Shown: positions 22,344-29,326 of the stretch, piece after piece
Layout: every line of letters begins with the position of its first letter
Position numbering within the stretch: position 1 is the stretch's first letter
Source: a bacterium
GTDB lineage: Bacteria; Patescibacteriota; Minisyncoccia; UBA6257; GWB1-50-10
NCBI GenBank assembly: GCA_021815205.1
Contig: JAKAHD010000002.1
Coordinates: 1-45,537, forward strand
Length of the DNA: 45,537 nucleotides
Reading direction: 5' to 3'
Made by a program: the position numbers and the translations under genes
The notes under the pieces: model-generated
Told to the model about the DNA's origin: nothing
The model's database searches: none
What the model saw: only the letters and a program-made list of their open reading frames with translations

Positions 22344-23621
22344 GTGAAGAAAAAAGTAAAAAGAGTTCACTCTGATTTATCCCAAGCGCAGTCGAGGGAG
22401 CGAAGTCGACCCCTCGACAAAACTCGGGGCAAAAGAGTGTTTGTCGGCATGTCCGGCGGAGTCGATTCCTCAGTCGCCGCATATCTTTTGAAGGAACAGG
22501 GCTACGACGTCGTGGGTGTCTTTATTATGGGCTATAACGTCGACGGATGCGCGGAGCGCGATGCGGAGGACGCGCGGCGCGTGGCGGGGTATCTCGACAT
22601 TCCTTTTTATGTGTTTGATTTTGGGAAGGAGTATAAAAAGAAGGTGGTGGAGTATATGATCGACGGATACCGAAAGGGAATCACGCCGAACCCCGACGTG
22701 ATATGCAACAAGGAAATAAAATTCGGATTATTCCTTGAAAAAGCGCGCGAGATGGGCGCGGATTACATCGCAACCGGCCATTATGTAAGGCTACGAAATA
22801 CGAAAAAGTACGAATATACGAAAACGAAAGCGTGGAGTAATTCGTATATTCGTAATCAATTCGTATTTCGTAGTATGTATCAAGCGAAGGACAAGAATAA
22901 AGATCAGTCATACTTCCTCTGGACGCTTACACAAGAGCAACTCAAATACTGTCTCTTTCCGATCGGGGAGTATACGAAACCGAGGGTGAGGGGAATCGCG
23001 AGGAATGCGGGACTTCCGACCGCGGAGAAAAAAGATTCGCAAGGTATTTGTTTTTTAGGACAGGTGTCCATCAAGGATTTCTTGAAGGAATACATCCCCA
23101 CGCACGAAGGAGCGGTCGTGACCGCGGACGGAATGCGGGTGGGAACGCACGAAGGCGCGGAGTTCTACACTATTGGCCAGCGCCACGGTCTGAATTTGGG
23201 AATTAAGAATAAAGAATTAGGGATAACAGGGAAGATGGAAACGAAGGCGCATTATGTGGCGGAAAAAGATGTGAAGCATAATACGATCATGGTGGCGGAA
23301 GGGGATAATAATCCATTGCTTGAAAAGAAGGAGGTTATAATCACGAATGTAAATTTCATAACCGCGACGCCCCACGAGGACGATTTGAAAAGAGGAGTTA
23401 CCGTGTACGCGAGAATCCGCTACCGCCAGCCGCTCGTCGAAGCGACGCTCATTGCCACCGATGGTAAAAAGACGCGTGCGGATAGATATCAGCATCAATC
23501 AGCGTCATCAGCATCAATCAGCGTCAAATTTTCGAAACCGATAAAATTTGTCGCACCGGGCCAGTCCGCGGTGTTTTATTCGAAGAAAGGAAGGGTACTT
23601 GGAGGAGGAGTTATTATCTAA
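22344..23621 (+). CDS. mnmA: tRNA-specific 2-thiouridylase with repeat-derived insertions
   Basis: Thiolates U34 of Lys/Glu/Gln tRNAs. PP-loop ATP site GMSGGVDSSVAAYLL (about residue 34), NPDVICNKEIKFG with the catalytic Cys (about residue 121), DYIATGHYV, KDQSYFLW, the second Cys in GICFLG (about residue 234) and APGQSAVFY. The length of 425 aa exceeds the usual 360-380. The excess comes in four pieces, each encoded by repeat-like DNA: 24 codons between KKKVKRV and RVFVGMSGG flanked by the direct repeat AAAAGAGT; a 31/32-nt inverted repeat after HYVRL; an AATTAAGAATAAAGAATTAGG stretch giving IKNKELGI; and a 19-bp tandem repeat giving YQHQSASSASISV. GTG 22344 is the best start: it yields MKKKVKRV in front of the fold. 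The motifs around all four sites are intact, so the enzyme is probably active. Confidence 0.92.
   Translation: MKKKVKRVHSDLSQAQSRERSRPLDKTRGKRVFVGMSGGVDSSVAAYLLKEQGYDVVGVFIMGYNVDGCAERDAEDARRVAGYLDIPFYVFDFGKEYKKKVVEYMIDGYRKGITPNPDVICNKEIKFGLFLEKAREMGADYIATGHYVRLRNTKKYEYTKTKAWSNSYIRNQFVFRSMYQAKDKNKDQSYFLWTLTQEQLKYCLFPIGEYTKPRVRGIARNAGLPTAEKKDSQGICFLGQVSIKDFLKEYIPTHEGAVVTADGMRVGTHEGAEFYTIGQRHGLNLGIKNKELGITGKMETKAHYVAEKDVKHNTIMVAEGDNNPLLEKKEVIITNVNFITATPHEDDLKRGVTVYARIRYRQPLVEATLIATDGKKTRADRYQHQSASSASISVKFSKPIKFVAPGQSAVFYSKKGRVLGGGVII
22359..22438. repeat. 72-nt in-frame insertion in mnmA with 8-bp flanking direct repeat
   Basis: AAAAGAGT at 22359-22366 and again at 22431-22438. The period is 72 nt, exactly 24 codons. 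Between them lies a GTCGAGGG / CCCTCGAC hairpin. Removing one period joins MKKKVKRV to FVGMSGG, giving a standard MnmA N-terminus. Confidence 0.75.
22792..22872. repeat. Near-perfect inverted repeat inside mnmA
   Basis: Left arm 22792-22822 (TACGAAATACGAA, then TACGAATATACGAA) and right arm 22841-22872, its near-exact complement, with an 18-nt centre. It encodes about 26 residues (NTKKYEYTKTKAWSNSYIRNQFVFRS) in a loop that is about 14 residues in E. coli MnmA. Confidence 0.75.
23488..23525. repeat. 19-bp tandem repeat inside mnmA
   Basis: ATCAGCATCAATCAGCGTC twice, head to tail (23488-23506 and 23507-23525). A tandem of the same period and related sequence lies inside ppsA at 32142-32179. 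Confidence 0.85.
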
Positions 23622-23652
23622 CACAATCTTGGAAACGAACGGCTCATTCTAA

Positions 23653-23692
23653 GGGTGTCCAACCTCCTTAATTTTAAGGAGGTTGGACACCC
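23653..23692. repeat. Long hairpin between mnmA and comEC
   Basis: GGGTGTCCAACCTCCTTAA (23653-23671) and its exact complement (23674-23692), separated by TT. This is a 19-bp stem, with CATTTTTGG about 6 nt after. It may terminate mnmA transcription. Confidence 0.75.
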
Positions 23693-23776
23693 ATAGCATT
23701 TTTGGTTTATCAGTTATCAGAGCGCGGCTCTGATAATTTTGTGGATATCTTTTGAGGAAATGGTGTTTTCTCATTC

Positions 23777-23782
23777 TATAAT
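23777..23782 (+). promoter_or_regulatory. -10 box of comEC (leaderless)
   Basis: TATAAT ends 6 nt before the GTG start at 23789. Confidence 0.5.
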
Positions 23783-23788
23783 AGGAAT

Positions 23789-25270
23789 GTGCCTGCATAC
23801 AATGTGTTCTTCTACGGCGCACTGTTTTTTCTCACGGGGGTTCTCGGAGCGAGCGTAGCATTGCACTCCTCAATACTTATCATTGTCGCCGCGTGTGCCG
23901 CGGTATTTTTATTCGTATGGCGCTCGAAGAAAGAAAAACGGTTTGTGTGGCTTGCAGGACTGTCGCTCTTTACGGTTGCGGGAGCGATGTATTATACGGG
24001 ATTCACCGCGAAGCGTTTTTCGGAGCCCGCTTCGGGAACGCAGATAAAATTCAGCGGGACGGTTGTCGAGAACCCGGAGATAAAAGATGCGTCGCAGGCG
24101 ATCGTGCTCAAAGCAATTAATGGAGAATATAAAGGCGCGCGCTTTCTGCTCACGACGGATCGCTCTCCCGCGTACCATTACGGAGATGTGCTTGAAATAT
24201 CGGGAAGCATAGGGGCGCCGATCTCCGATCCCTTCGATGCATATCTTGCAAAAGAGCGTATTGTTGCCGCGATACGATTCCCCGCGATTACGCGTGCCGG
24301 GGAACACAAAGGATCGGCAATAAGGGAGTACTTGTTTTCGTTCCGCGAGCGCGTGCTTGCTTCCTTTAATTCCTTTCTTCCGCAGGAGCAGGCAGCGTTT
24401 TTGGGCGGGCTTACCTTGGGAGACAAGACCGGGTTTTCAAAAGAATTCACCGCGGCGATGCAAGGGAGCGGGACGACGCATCTCGTGGCGCTCTCGGGAT
24501 ACAACATCACGATTATCGTACTTGCCGCGATGTCGCTCTTCCTTCTTTTTTTTGGCAGAAAGGCGGCACTCCTCCTCACCGCACTCGTGATCGTCGGGTT
24601 TGTCGTTATGACGGGCGTCGAAGCTTCCGTCGTGCGCGCCGCGATCATGGGAGTATTGATTCTTATTGCGAAAGAAGAGGGAAGAGTATTTGATGTACGA
24701 AATGTCGTCGTATGCGCCGGACTTATCATGGTGCTTTTAAATCCCCGGATTCTCGTGTTCGATGTGGGATTCGAACTCTCGTTCCTTGCGTTTTTCGGTA
24801 TCGTGTATCTGGAGCCGGCATTGCAGCGCGCGGTGGTGTTTTTCAGAAAAGAAGGCGCGCTTTCGTGGAGAAAGAATCTTCTCACAACCTCCGCGGCGCA
24901 GATTATGGTCTTGCCCGTACTCTTCGGTTCGTTCGGTTCGTTCTCTCCACTCTCGCTCCTCTCAAATATGCTGATTCTCGAATGTGTCCCTATCACGATG
25001 GCACTAGGATTTGCGGCGGGGGCGCTCGCTTCGATCTCATACTATGCGGGGCTTGCGGCGAGCTGGTTCGTCGCACCACTTCTCTACTTCGAGACGGGGC
25101 TCATCAAGTTTTTCGGAAATCTCGGTGCGGTGCTTCAAGCGCCGATGCATTGGAGTGTCGCAGTAGTCTATTACATAGGGGTTGGGTATTTTATATGGAG
25201 GATAAACAGGAATGAGAGCAATGAAGATAAATATCCTGAAAATGCCAAATCACAAATGCCAAATCAATGA
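23789..25270 (+). CDS. comEC: ComEC/Rec2 membrane channel part
   Basis: A 493-aa polytopic protein corresponding to the DUF4131 plus Competence domains of ComEC, the channel that brings single-stranded DNA across the inner membrane during transformation. Three N-terminal hydrophobic segments, a soluble OB-like region (KFSGTVVENPEIKDASQAIVLKAINGEYKGARFLL), then the Competence domain with QAAFLGGLTLGDKTGFS, GTTHLVALSGYNITII (typical H-L-x-A-x-S-G-x-N) and GVEASVVRAAIMGVL. The metallo-beta-lactamase domain that normally follows in the same chain is encoded separately downstream. The start GTG is supported by the -10 box 6 nt upstream. The last 20 residues (NESNEDKYPENAKSQMPNQ) come from an AATGCCAAATCAC repeat, so the end of the gene appears to have run into a repeat. 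Confidence 0.88.
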   Translation: MPAYNVFFYGALFFLTGVLGASVALHSSILIIVAACAAVFLFVWRSKKEKRFVWLAGLSLFTVAGAMYYTGFTAKRFSEPASGTQIKFSGTVVENPEIKDASQAIVLKAINGEYKGARFLLTTDRSPAYHYGDVLEISGSIGAPISDPFDAYLAKERIVAAIRFPAITRAGEHKGSAIREYLFSFRERVLASFNSFLPQEQAAFLGGLTLGDKTGFSKEFTAAMQGSGTTHLVALSGYNITIIVLAAMSLFLLFFGRKAALLLTALVIVGFVVMTGVEASVVRAAIMGVLILIAKEEGRVFDVRNVVVCAGLIMVLLNPRILVFDVGFELSFLAFFGIVYLEPALQRAVVFFRKEGALSWRKNLLTTSAAQIMVLPVLFGSFGSFSPLSLLSNMLILECVPITMALGFAAGALASISYYAGLAASWFVAPLLYFETGLIKFFGNLGAVLQAPMHWSVAVVYYIGVGYFIWRINRNESNEDKYPENAKSQMPNQ

Positions 25271-25471
25271 CGAAATCCGAAGCACGAAATCCGAAATCCG
25301 AAACAAATTCTAAATTATAATGCACTAATGACGAAAACCGTACTTCTTGTCATTCGTCGCTTCGGACATTCGTGCTTGTTTTGGATTTCGATATTCGTAT
25401 TTCGAATTTAATGTGATGTTCGTTCTTTGTCTCCCTACGGGAGATGTCCCCAAGGAACAGATTTTGAAATC
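25271..25471. other. Inverted-repeat spacer between the two comEC parts
   Basis: ACGAAATCCGAAGCACGAAATCC (about 25271-25293) pairs at a distance with GGATTTCGATATTCG / CGTCGCTTCGGACATTCGTGC (about 25355-25400). A TCTCCCTACGGGAGA hairpin lies at 25430-25444. The longer frame start at 25427 falls inside this repeat and is not the likely start. Confidence 0.55.
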
Positions 25472-26350
25472 ATGCCCATCGTTCCCCAAGAAGTGTTCAA
25501 GTACATCGAGCGGAAATCGGGAAGATTTATTCTCATCTTCCTTCTCCTTCTTGTGCTTTGTGTGTGGCTCCTCGTGCGCATCACGCAGGCGGATCAAAAA
25601 GATCTCGCCATGTACTTTCTGCCCGTGGGGCAGGGGGACAGCGAGCTTGTGATCTTGCCCGGAGGCGCGAAGATCTTGATTGACGGGGGACCACCAACAC
25701 TCAATACGGTCCGCGCCTTGGACAAGGTGCTTCCCGAAGGCACGCGCACGATCGATGCCGTCATAATGACACACCCCCAGCTTGATCATTATGGCGGTCT
25801 TATTGACGTCGCGAGGCGGTACCAGATCGGTATATTTGTTTCAAACGGATTCTCCTCCGGTTTGGGTTCGTTCAGCGAACTGCAGTCGCTCCTTAAAGCG
25901 CACAAGGTGCCGCAGATCATTTTGCATAAAGGGGACGCGATCCGCTACGCCTCGAGTACGTTGCTCGTGCTCGCGCCTCCCGTGGAAATAAAGAGTGTTG
26001 CCGATCCAAACGAGGCGGCAATTCTCTTGGAGCTCTTCTCGAAGAACACGACGGCGCTCTTTATGAGCGATGCGACCGCAGAGATGGAACAGGATGTCGC
26101 AAAGCAAGCGGGGCCGGTGGATGTACTCAAGGTAAGCCATCACGGGTCGAAGTATTCCTCCACGGAGTATTTTCTCCGCGCAACATCACCCACAATTGCC
26201 GCGATCGAGGTCGGAAAGAACACGTACGGCCATCCCACGCCGCAAACACTCGCGCGTCTCAAGGCAGTCGGCGCAAAAATATTTCGCACGGATAAGGACG
26301 GGCTCATCATGATCCGAAGCGACGGAACAAGTATCACGGTTTTGAAATGA
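25472..26350 (+). CDS. ComEC-type metallo-beta-lactamase-fold protein
   Basis: A 292-aa protein: one N-terminal membrane helix (about residues 18-40, FILIFLLLLVLCVWLLVRI), then the beta-lactamase fold of the ComEC C-terminal domain. Motifs: FLPVGQGDSELVILPGGAKILIDGGP, MTHPQLDHYGGL (H-x3-DH), LFMSDAT, VSHHGSKYSS and GHPTPQTLARLKAVGAKIFRTDKDG. In ComEC this domain is thought to degrade the non-transported strand of incoming DNA. It follows the channel gene, so the two probably work together as a split ComEC. The HxHxDH motif is partial: THPQLDH has the first His replaced by Thr, as in many ComEC domains. ATG 25472 was chosen because the upstream frame is repeat. Confidence 0.85.
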   Translation: MPIVPQEVFKYIERKSGRFILIFLLLLVLCVWLLVRITQADQKDLAMYFLPVGQGDSELVILPGGAKILIDGGPPTLNTVRALDKVLPEGTRTIDAVIMTHPQLDHYGGLIDVARRYQIGIFVSNGFSSGLGSFSELQSLLKAHKVPQIILHKGDAIRYASSTLLVLAPPVEIKSVADPNEAAILLELFSKNTTALFMSDATAEMEQDVAKQAGPVDVLKVSHHGSKYSSTEYFLRATSPTIAAIEVGKNTYGHPTPQTLARLKAVGAKIFRTDKDGLIMIRSDGTSITVLK

Positions 26351-26364
26351 GCCGACTCCTGTGG

Positions 26365-26370
26365 TAAAAT
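26365..26370 (+). promoter_or_regulatory. Extended -10 box of aspS
   Basis: TGG-TAAAAT, ending 11 nt before ATG 26382; the leader would be very short. Confidence 0.4.
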
Positions 26371-26381
26371 TGAGCCGACGT

Positions 26382-27809
26382 ATGAGAACGTACACAAAAG
26401 ATATTACCACAGAGGAGGGGAAGAGCGTGGAACTCTTGGGGTGGGTGGATACCCGCCGCGATCACGGGAAACTTATTTTCATAGACCTCCGCGACATGAG
26501 CGGCAAGGCACAGGTGGTATTTTTACCCTCGGACAAAGAACTCCACGCGCTCGCGGAAAAACTGCGTCCCGAATGGGTGGTGAAGGCGACGGGTACCGTC
26601 GCGAAACGCCCGAAGGGAATGGAGAATGAGAAACTTCCGAACGGATTTCACGAGGTAACGGCGACGGCGCTCGAGATTATCACGGAAGCAAAGACGCCTC
26701 CCTTCGATCTCGGAAGCGACGGGAGAGAAATCGGGGAAGAGGTACGGATGAAGTACCGCTATCTTGACCTGCGCCGTCCGCGCATGCGGAAGAATCTTCG
26801 CAATCGTGCGAAGGTAAACGCGTTCATCCGCGAGTTTCTCGCCTCAAAAGATTTTACCGAAGTCGAGACGCCCTACATCAGCAAGTCAACGCCCGAAGGT
26901 GCGCGCGATTATCTTGTGCCTTCGCGCGTCTATCCCGGCAACTTTTACGCGCTTCCGCAGTCACCTCAACAGTACAAACAGCTCCTTATGGTTGCGGGCC
27001 TTGAGAGGTATTTCCAGATCGTGCGATGTTTCAGGGACGAGGATACGCGCGGTGATCGCCAGCCGGAGTTCACCCAGCTCGATCTTGAGATGAGTTTCAC
27101 CAATCAGGAAGAAGTGCTTGAGCTCACCGAGGCGCTTATGGTGGAGATGGTGAAAGGACTCTATCCCAAGAAGACAATCTCACGGGTGCCGTTTCCGCGC
27201 ATGACGTATAAGGAAGTGATGGAGAAGTACAACTCTGATAAGCCCGATATGAGAAAAAATAAGAACGACCCGAACGAGCTCGCGTTCCTTTTTATTATTG
27301 ATTTTCCCGCGTTCGAGTGGAAAGAGAATGAAAAACGGTGGGATGCGGTGCATCATCCGTTCACGAGACCAAGGGTGAACAACGTGGAAGATTTCAAGGA
27401 ACAATTCAAAAAAGATCCGGCGGCGATCCTTGCGGATCAATACGATCTCGTGCTCAATGGATACGAGATCGGCGGCGGATCCATCCGTATTCACGATCCG
27501 GCGCTCCTCGAGGAGGTATTCGAGGCGATGGGGAACACGCGCGAGGAGGTACGCTCGAAGTTCGGGCACATGCTCGAGGCGTTCGAGTACGGTGTACCGC
27601 CGCACGGAGGCATTGCCTCGGGGCTCGATCGCTTGGTCGCGATCTTGGAAGACGAACCCAACATCCGCGAAGTAATCGCGTTCCCCAAGACGGGAGACGG
27701 ACGGGACCTGATGATGCAAGCCCCCTCTGAAGTGAGTCAAGAACAACTTAAAGAACTCCACTTGAAAATAGAGAAGAATAATGGTACAAAGGAGAAAACA
27801 AATGGCTAA
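26382..27809 (+). CDS. aspS: Aspartyl-tRNA synthetase lacking the GAD insertion
   Basis: Charges tRNA-Asp (or tRNA-Asp/Asn). Bacterial-type N-terminal anticodon domain (LLGWVDTRRDHGKLIFIDLRDMSGKAQVVF), catalytic core with YRYLDLRRPRMRKNLRNRAK, TPYISKSTPEGARDYLVPSR, class II motif 2 FRDEDTRGDRQPEFTQLDLEMSF, LNGYEIGGGSIRIHD and motif 3 GIASGLDRLVAIL. In normal bacterial AspRS about 120-140 residues of GAD domain lie between SDKPDMR and the DFP.FEW strand. Here they are joined by NKNDPNELAFLFII, which explains the 475-aa length (E. coli 590). No Asn-tRNA synthetase or GatCAB is visible here. The last 8 bases overlap the next gene. Confidence 0.92.
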   Translation: MRTYTKDITTEEGKSVELLGWVDTRRDHGKLIFIDLRDMSGKAQVVFLPSDKELHALAEKLRPEWVVKATGTVAKRPKGMENEKLPNGFHEVTATALEIITEAKTPPFDLGSDGREIGEEVRMKYRYLDLRRPRMRKNLRNRAKVNAFIREFLASKDFTEVETPYISKSTPEGARDYLVPSRVYPGNFYALPQSPQQYKQLLMVAGLERYFQIVRCFRDEDTRGDRQPEFTQLDLEMSFTNQEEVLELTEALMVEMVKGLYPKKTISRVPFPRMTYKEVMEKYNSDKPDMRKNKNDPNELAFLFIIDFPAFEWKENEKRWDAVHHPFTRPRVNNVEDFKEQFKKDPAAILADQYDLVLNGYEIGGGSIRIHDPALLEEVFEAMGNTREEVRSKFGHMLEAFEYGVPPHGGIASGLDRLVAILEDEPNIREVIAFPKTGDGRDLMMQAPSEVSQEQLKELHLKIEKNNGTKEKTNG

Positions 27810-28878
27810 AGAATTTTCCTTTCCGGTGTTTAAAACGAAAATAGAAGGGCTCTCACAGCCCTTCGCGCTTGAAGATCCGGTTGAGCGCAGAAAATATTTC
27901 GAACTCAAAGCGGGAAAAGAGATAGAGAAGATACGGGAATATCTCGAGCGGGGAAATTTTCTCGCAATCCTTCTGGGGCCGAAGAATTCGGGGAAGGGGA
28001 CGTATTCGAAACTTTTCGCGGAGGCGATCGGCGGTGACAGAATTCGGCACATCTCGGTCGGTGATATCGTGCGCGACGTGCATGCAGGTTTCAAGGACAA
28101 GAAGGAGGAAGAAAAGCTCGCGGCGTTTTTGAGAACAAGGTATCGCGGGGCGCTTCCGCTCAATCAGGCGATTGACGCGCTCTTGGGAAGAAGCACCTCG
28201 AGTCTTCTGCCGACGGAGCTTATCCTCGCGCTTATTGAGTACGAGATTTCGAAGGATGAGAAGAAGGCGATTTTTGTGGATGGGTTCCCGAGAAGTATGG
28301 ATCAAATTTCTTACTCTATTTATTTCAGGGAACTTATGGGGTATCAAGATAATCCCGACTTCTTCGTGTTCATTGATGTACCCGAGACGATTATCGGCGA
28401 AAGGATGAAATACAGAGTAGTGTGTCCGAGGTGTCACGCGCCGAGAAATCTCAAACTGCTCCGCACGAAAGAGATCGGCTACGACAAGGAGAAAGACGAG
28501 TTTTATCTCATGTGCGATGATCCGCAGTGTGGACACGCGAGAATGAGCGTGAAGGAAGGGGACGATCTTGGAATTGAAGCTATTCGCGAAAGGATAGAAG
28601 CCGACAAGGCGGTGATGCAGACGCTCCTCAAGATGGAGGGGGTTCCGAAAGTGTATTTGAGAAACGCAATACCGGTCGCGGAAGCGGCGCAGGCAGTTGA
28701 TGCGTACGAACTCACGCCGTCCTATGAGTACACCTACGATGCGCGAGAGGGGAAGGTGCGCGTGAAAGAAATCCCTTGGGTGGTACCGGACGAAGACGGT
28801 GTGCCGTCTTACAGCTTATTACCGGCAACGGTAGTAACAGGGCTCATCAAGCAGGTGCCGGGAGCGCTCGGGATATAG
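27802..28878 (+). CDS. Adenylate kinase-like nucleoside monophosphate kinase, extended
   Basis: A 358-aa protein, long for an adenylate kinase (about 215). A charged N-terminal region of about 50 residues precedes the P-loop LLGPKNSGKGTYSKLF (G59-T67). Further motifs are ISVGDIVRDV, the NMP signature FVDGFPRSMDQ (DGFPR), FVFIDVPETIIGERM, and a LID with a possible zinc knuckle CPRCHAPRN ... MCDDPQCGH. The C-terminal about 70 residues (YEYTYDAREGKVRVKEIPWVVPDEDGVPSYSLLPATVV) are not part of standard Adk. The order fits AMP + ATP to 2 ADP chemistry, but substrate preference is open. AAGGAG at 27789 gives a good ribosome-binding site for ATG 27802, which overlaps the aspS end; the two are coupled. 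Confidence 0.82.
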   Translation: MAKEFSFPVFKTKIEGLSQPFALEDPVERRKYFELKAGKEIEKIREYLERGNFLAILLGPKNSGKGTYSKLFAEAIGGDRIRHISVGDIVRDVHAGFKDKKEEEKLAAFLRTRYRGALPLNQAIDALLGRSTSSLLPTELILALIEYEISKDEKKAIFVDGFPRSMDQISYSIYFRELMGYQDNPDFFVFIDVPETIIGERMKYRVVCPRCHAPRNLKLLRTKEIGYDKEKDEFYLMCDDPQCGHARMSVKEGDDLGIEAIRERIEADKAVMQTLLKMEGVPKVYLRNAIPVAEAAQAVDAYELTPSYEYTYDAREGKVRVKEIPWVVPDEDGVPSYSLLPATVVTGLIKQVPGALGI

Positions 28879-29014
28879 TGAGTGACACCATAGTGATTCT
28901 GTGGTGATATTGTAGTGATACGATTGTAGTACTGCGGTTTTGCTGTGATATTGCCGTCGTATTTCCCGCATTCTGTCAACTGTTGCTTTTTTCTTCACGA
29001 GGTATAATGAAAAT

Positions 29015-29160
29015 ATCCCGTCATTTAGATTCCGGATCAAATAATCCTATTTAGTGGTTCCGCGTAATTCGGTTCGATAGAGGATTCATTTCTTCTTAAG
29101 GATCGATTCAGGAGCCAGGGCTTGAAGAGAGCCGGGATTTATCTAAAGGCGGGATTTTAT
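29015..29160 (+). ncRNA. Candidate structured small RNA
   Basis: TATAAT at 29003-29008 predicts a start near 29015. The 5' sequence TCCCGTCATTTAGA (29016-29029) pairs with TCTAAAGGCGGGA (29142-29154), with one bulge and one G-U. The helix continues with TTCCGG (29030-29035) pairing to CCGGGA (29132-29137). GGAT/ATCC (29034-29047) could form a competing small hairpin. TTTTATTTTCCC follows the closing helix. There is no ORF of size inside. It does not match tmRNA, SRP RNA or RNase P motifs I know. A 6S-like closed rod is possible, as is another large hairpin repeat (outer ATCCCGT as in copies A and B). Confidence 0.4.
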
Positions 29161-29194
29161 TTTCCCTACTCATCGGAATCATACATCGTCCGCT

Positions 29195-29236
29195 CCTTCC
29201 ACGGGTGCTATGCTATAGCATAGCACCCGTGGAAGG
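29195..29236. repeat. Variable-core palindrome, copy 2 (core CTATAG, 42 bp)
   Basis: A perfect 42-bp palindrome; inner arms GGTGCTATG / CATAGCACC around CTATAG (29213-29218), extended by CCTTCCAC / GTGGAAGG. It is the longest member of the family and lies upstream of the TrpR-like gene. Confidence 0.88.
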
Positions 29237-29290
29237 CATCGATTCAAAAAGAGAAAAAGGGAGTATACTATAATTATAGGAGAAGAAATT

Positions 29291-29323
29291 ATGAGCGCGG
29301 AACAAACCGTACGCGAACACTAG
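29291..29323 (+). CDS. 10-codon upstream mini-ORF before the TrpR-like gene
   Basis: ATG at 29291 encodes MSAEQTVREH and stops at TAG 29321-29323, 3 nt before the regulator's ATG at 29327. The only Shine-Dalgarno-like sequence (TAGGAGAAG, about 29277-29285) is spaced for this mini-ORF and not for the regulator. Translation of the regulator could therefore be coupled to it. It could also be chance. Confidence 0.35.
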   Translation: MSAEQTVREH

Positions 29324-29326
29324 CAT

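Larger units (their letters stand above)
28879..29326. other. Intergenic region with GTGATAC words, RNA candidate and palindrome
   Basis: Holds degenerate TAGTGATAC words (28882-28950), a TATAAT (29003-29008), the candidate structured RNA (29015-29160), the 42-bp palindrome (29195-29236), a second TATAAT (about 29269-29274) and a 10-codon mini-ORF (29291-29323). No ordinary gene is seen. Confidence 0.65.

Noticed and set aside
23488-23525. Short direct repeats that could suggest a CRISPR array
   Set aside because: Two adjacent 19-bp units with no spacers, in coding sequence. No cas genes are present; the Cas4-like nuclease stands alone.
25427-25471. Earlier ATG for the ComEC-type hydrolase
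   Set aside because: The 15 extra codons are translated TCTCCCTACGGGAGA repeat; ATG 25472 is followed by the natural N-terminal helix.
27180-28163. 327-codon minus-strand ORF across aspS and the kinase gene
   Set aside because: It spans the boundary of two well-supported plus-strand genes and its product has no recognisable motif.
29040-29090. GGTTCGAT resembling a tRNA T-loop
   Set aside because: No 5-bp T-stem, acceptor stem or anticodon arm can be drawn around it. No other tRNA-like cloverleaf was found in the window.
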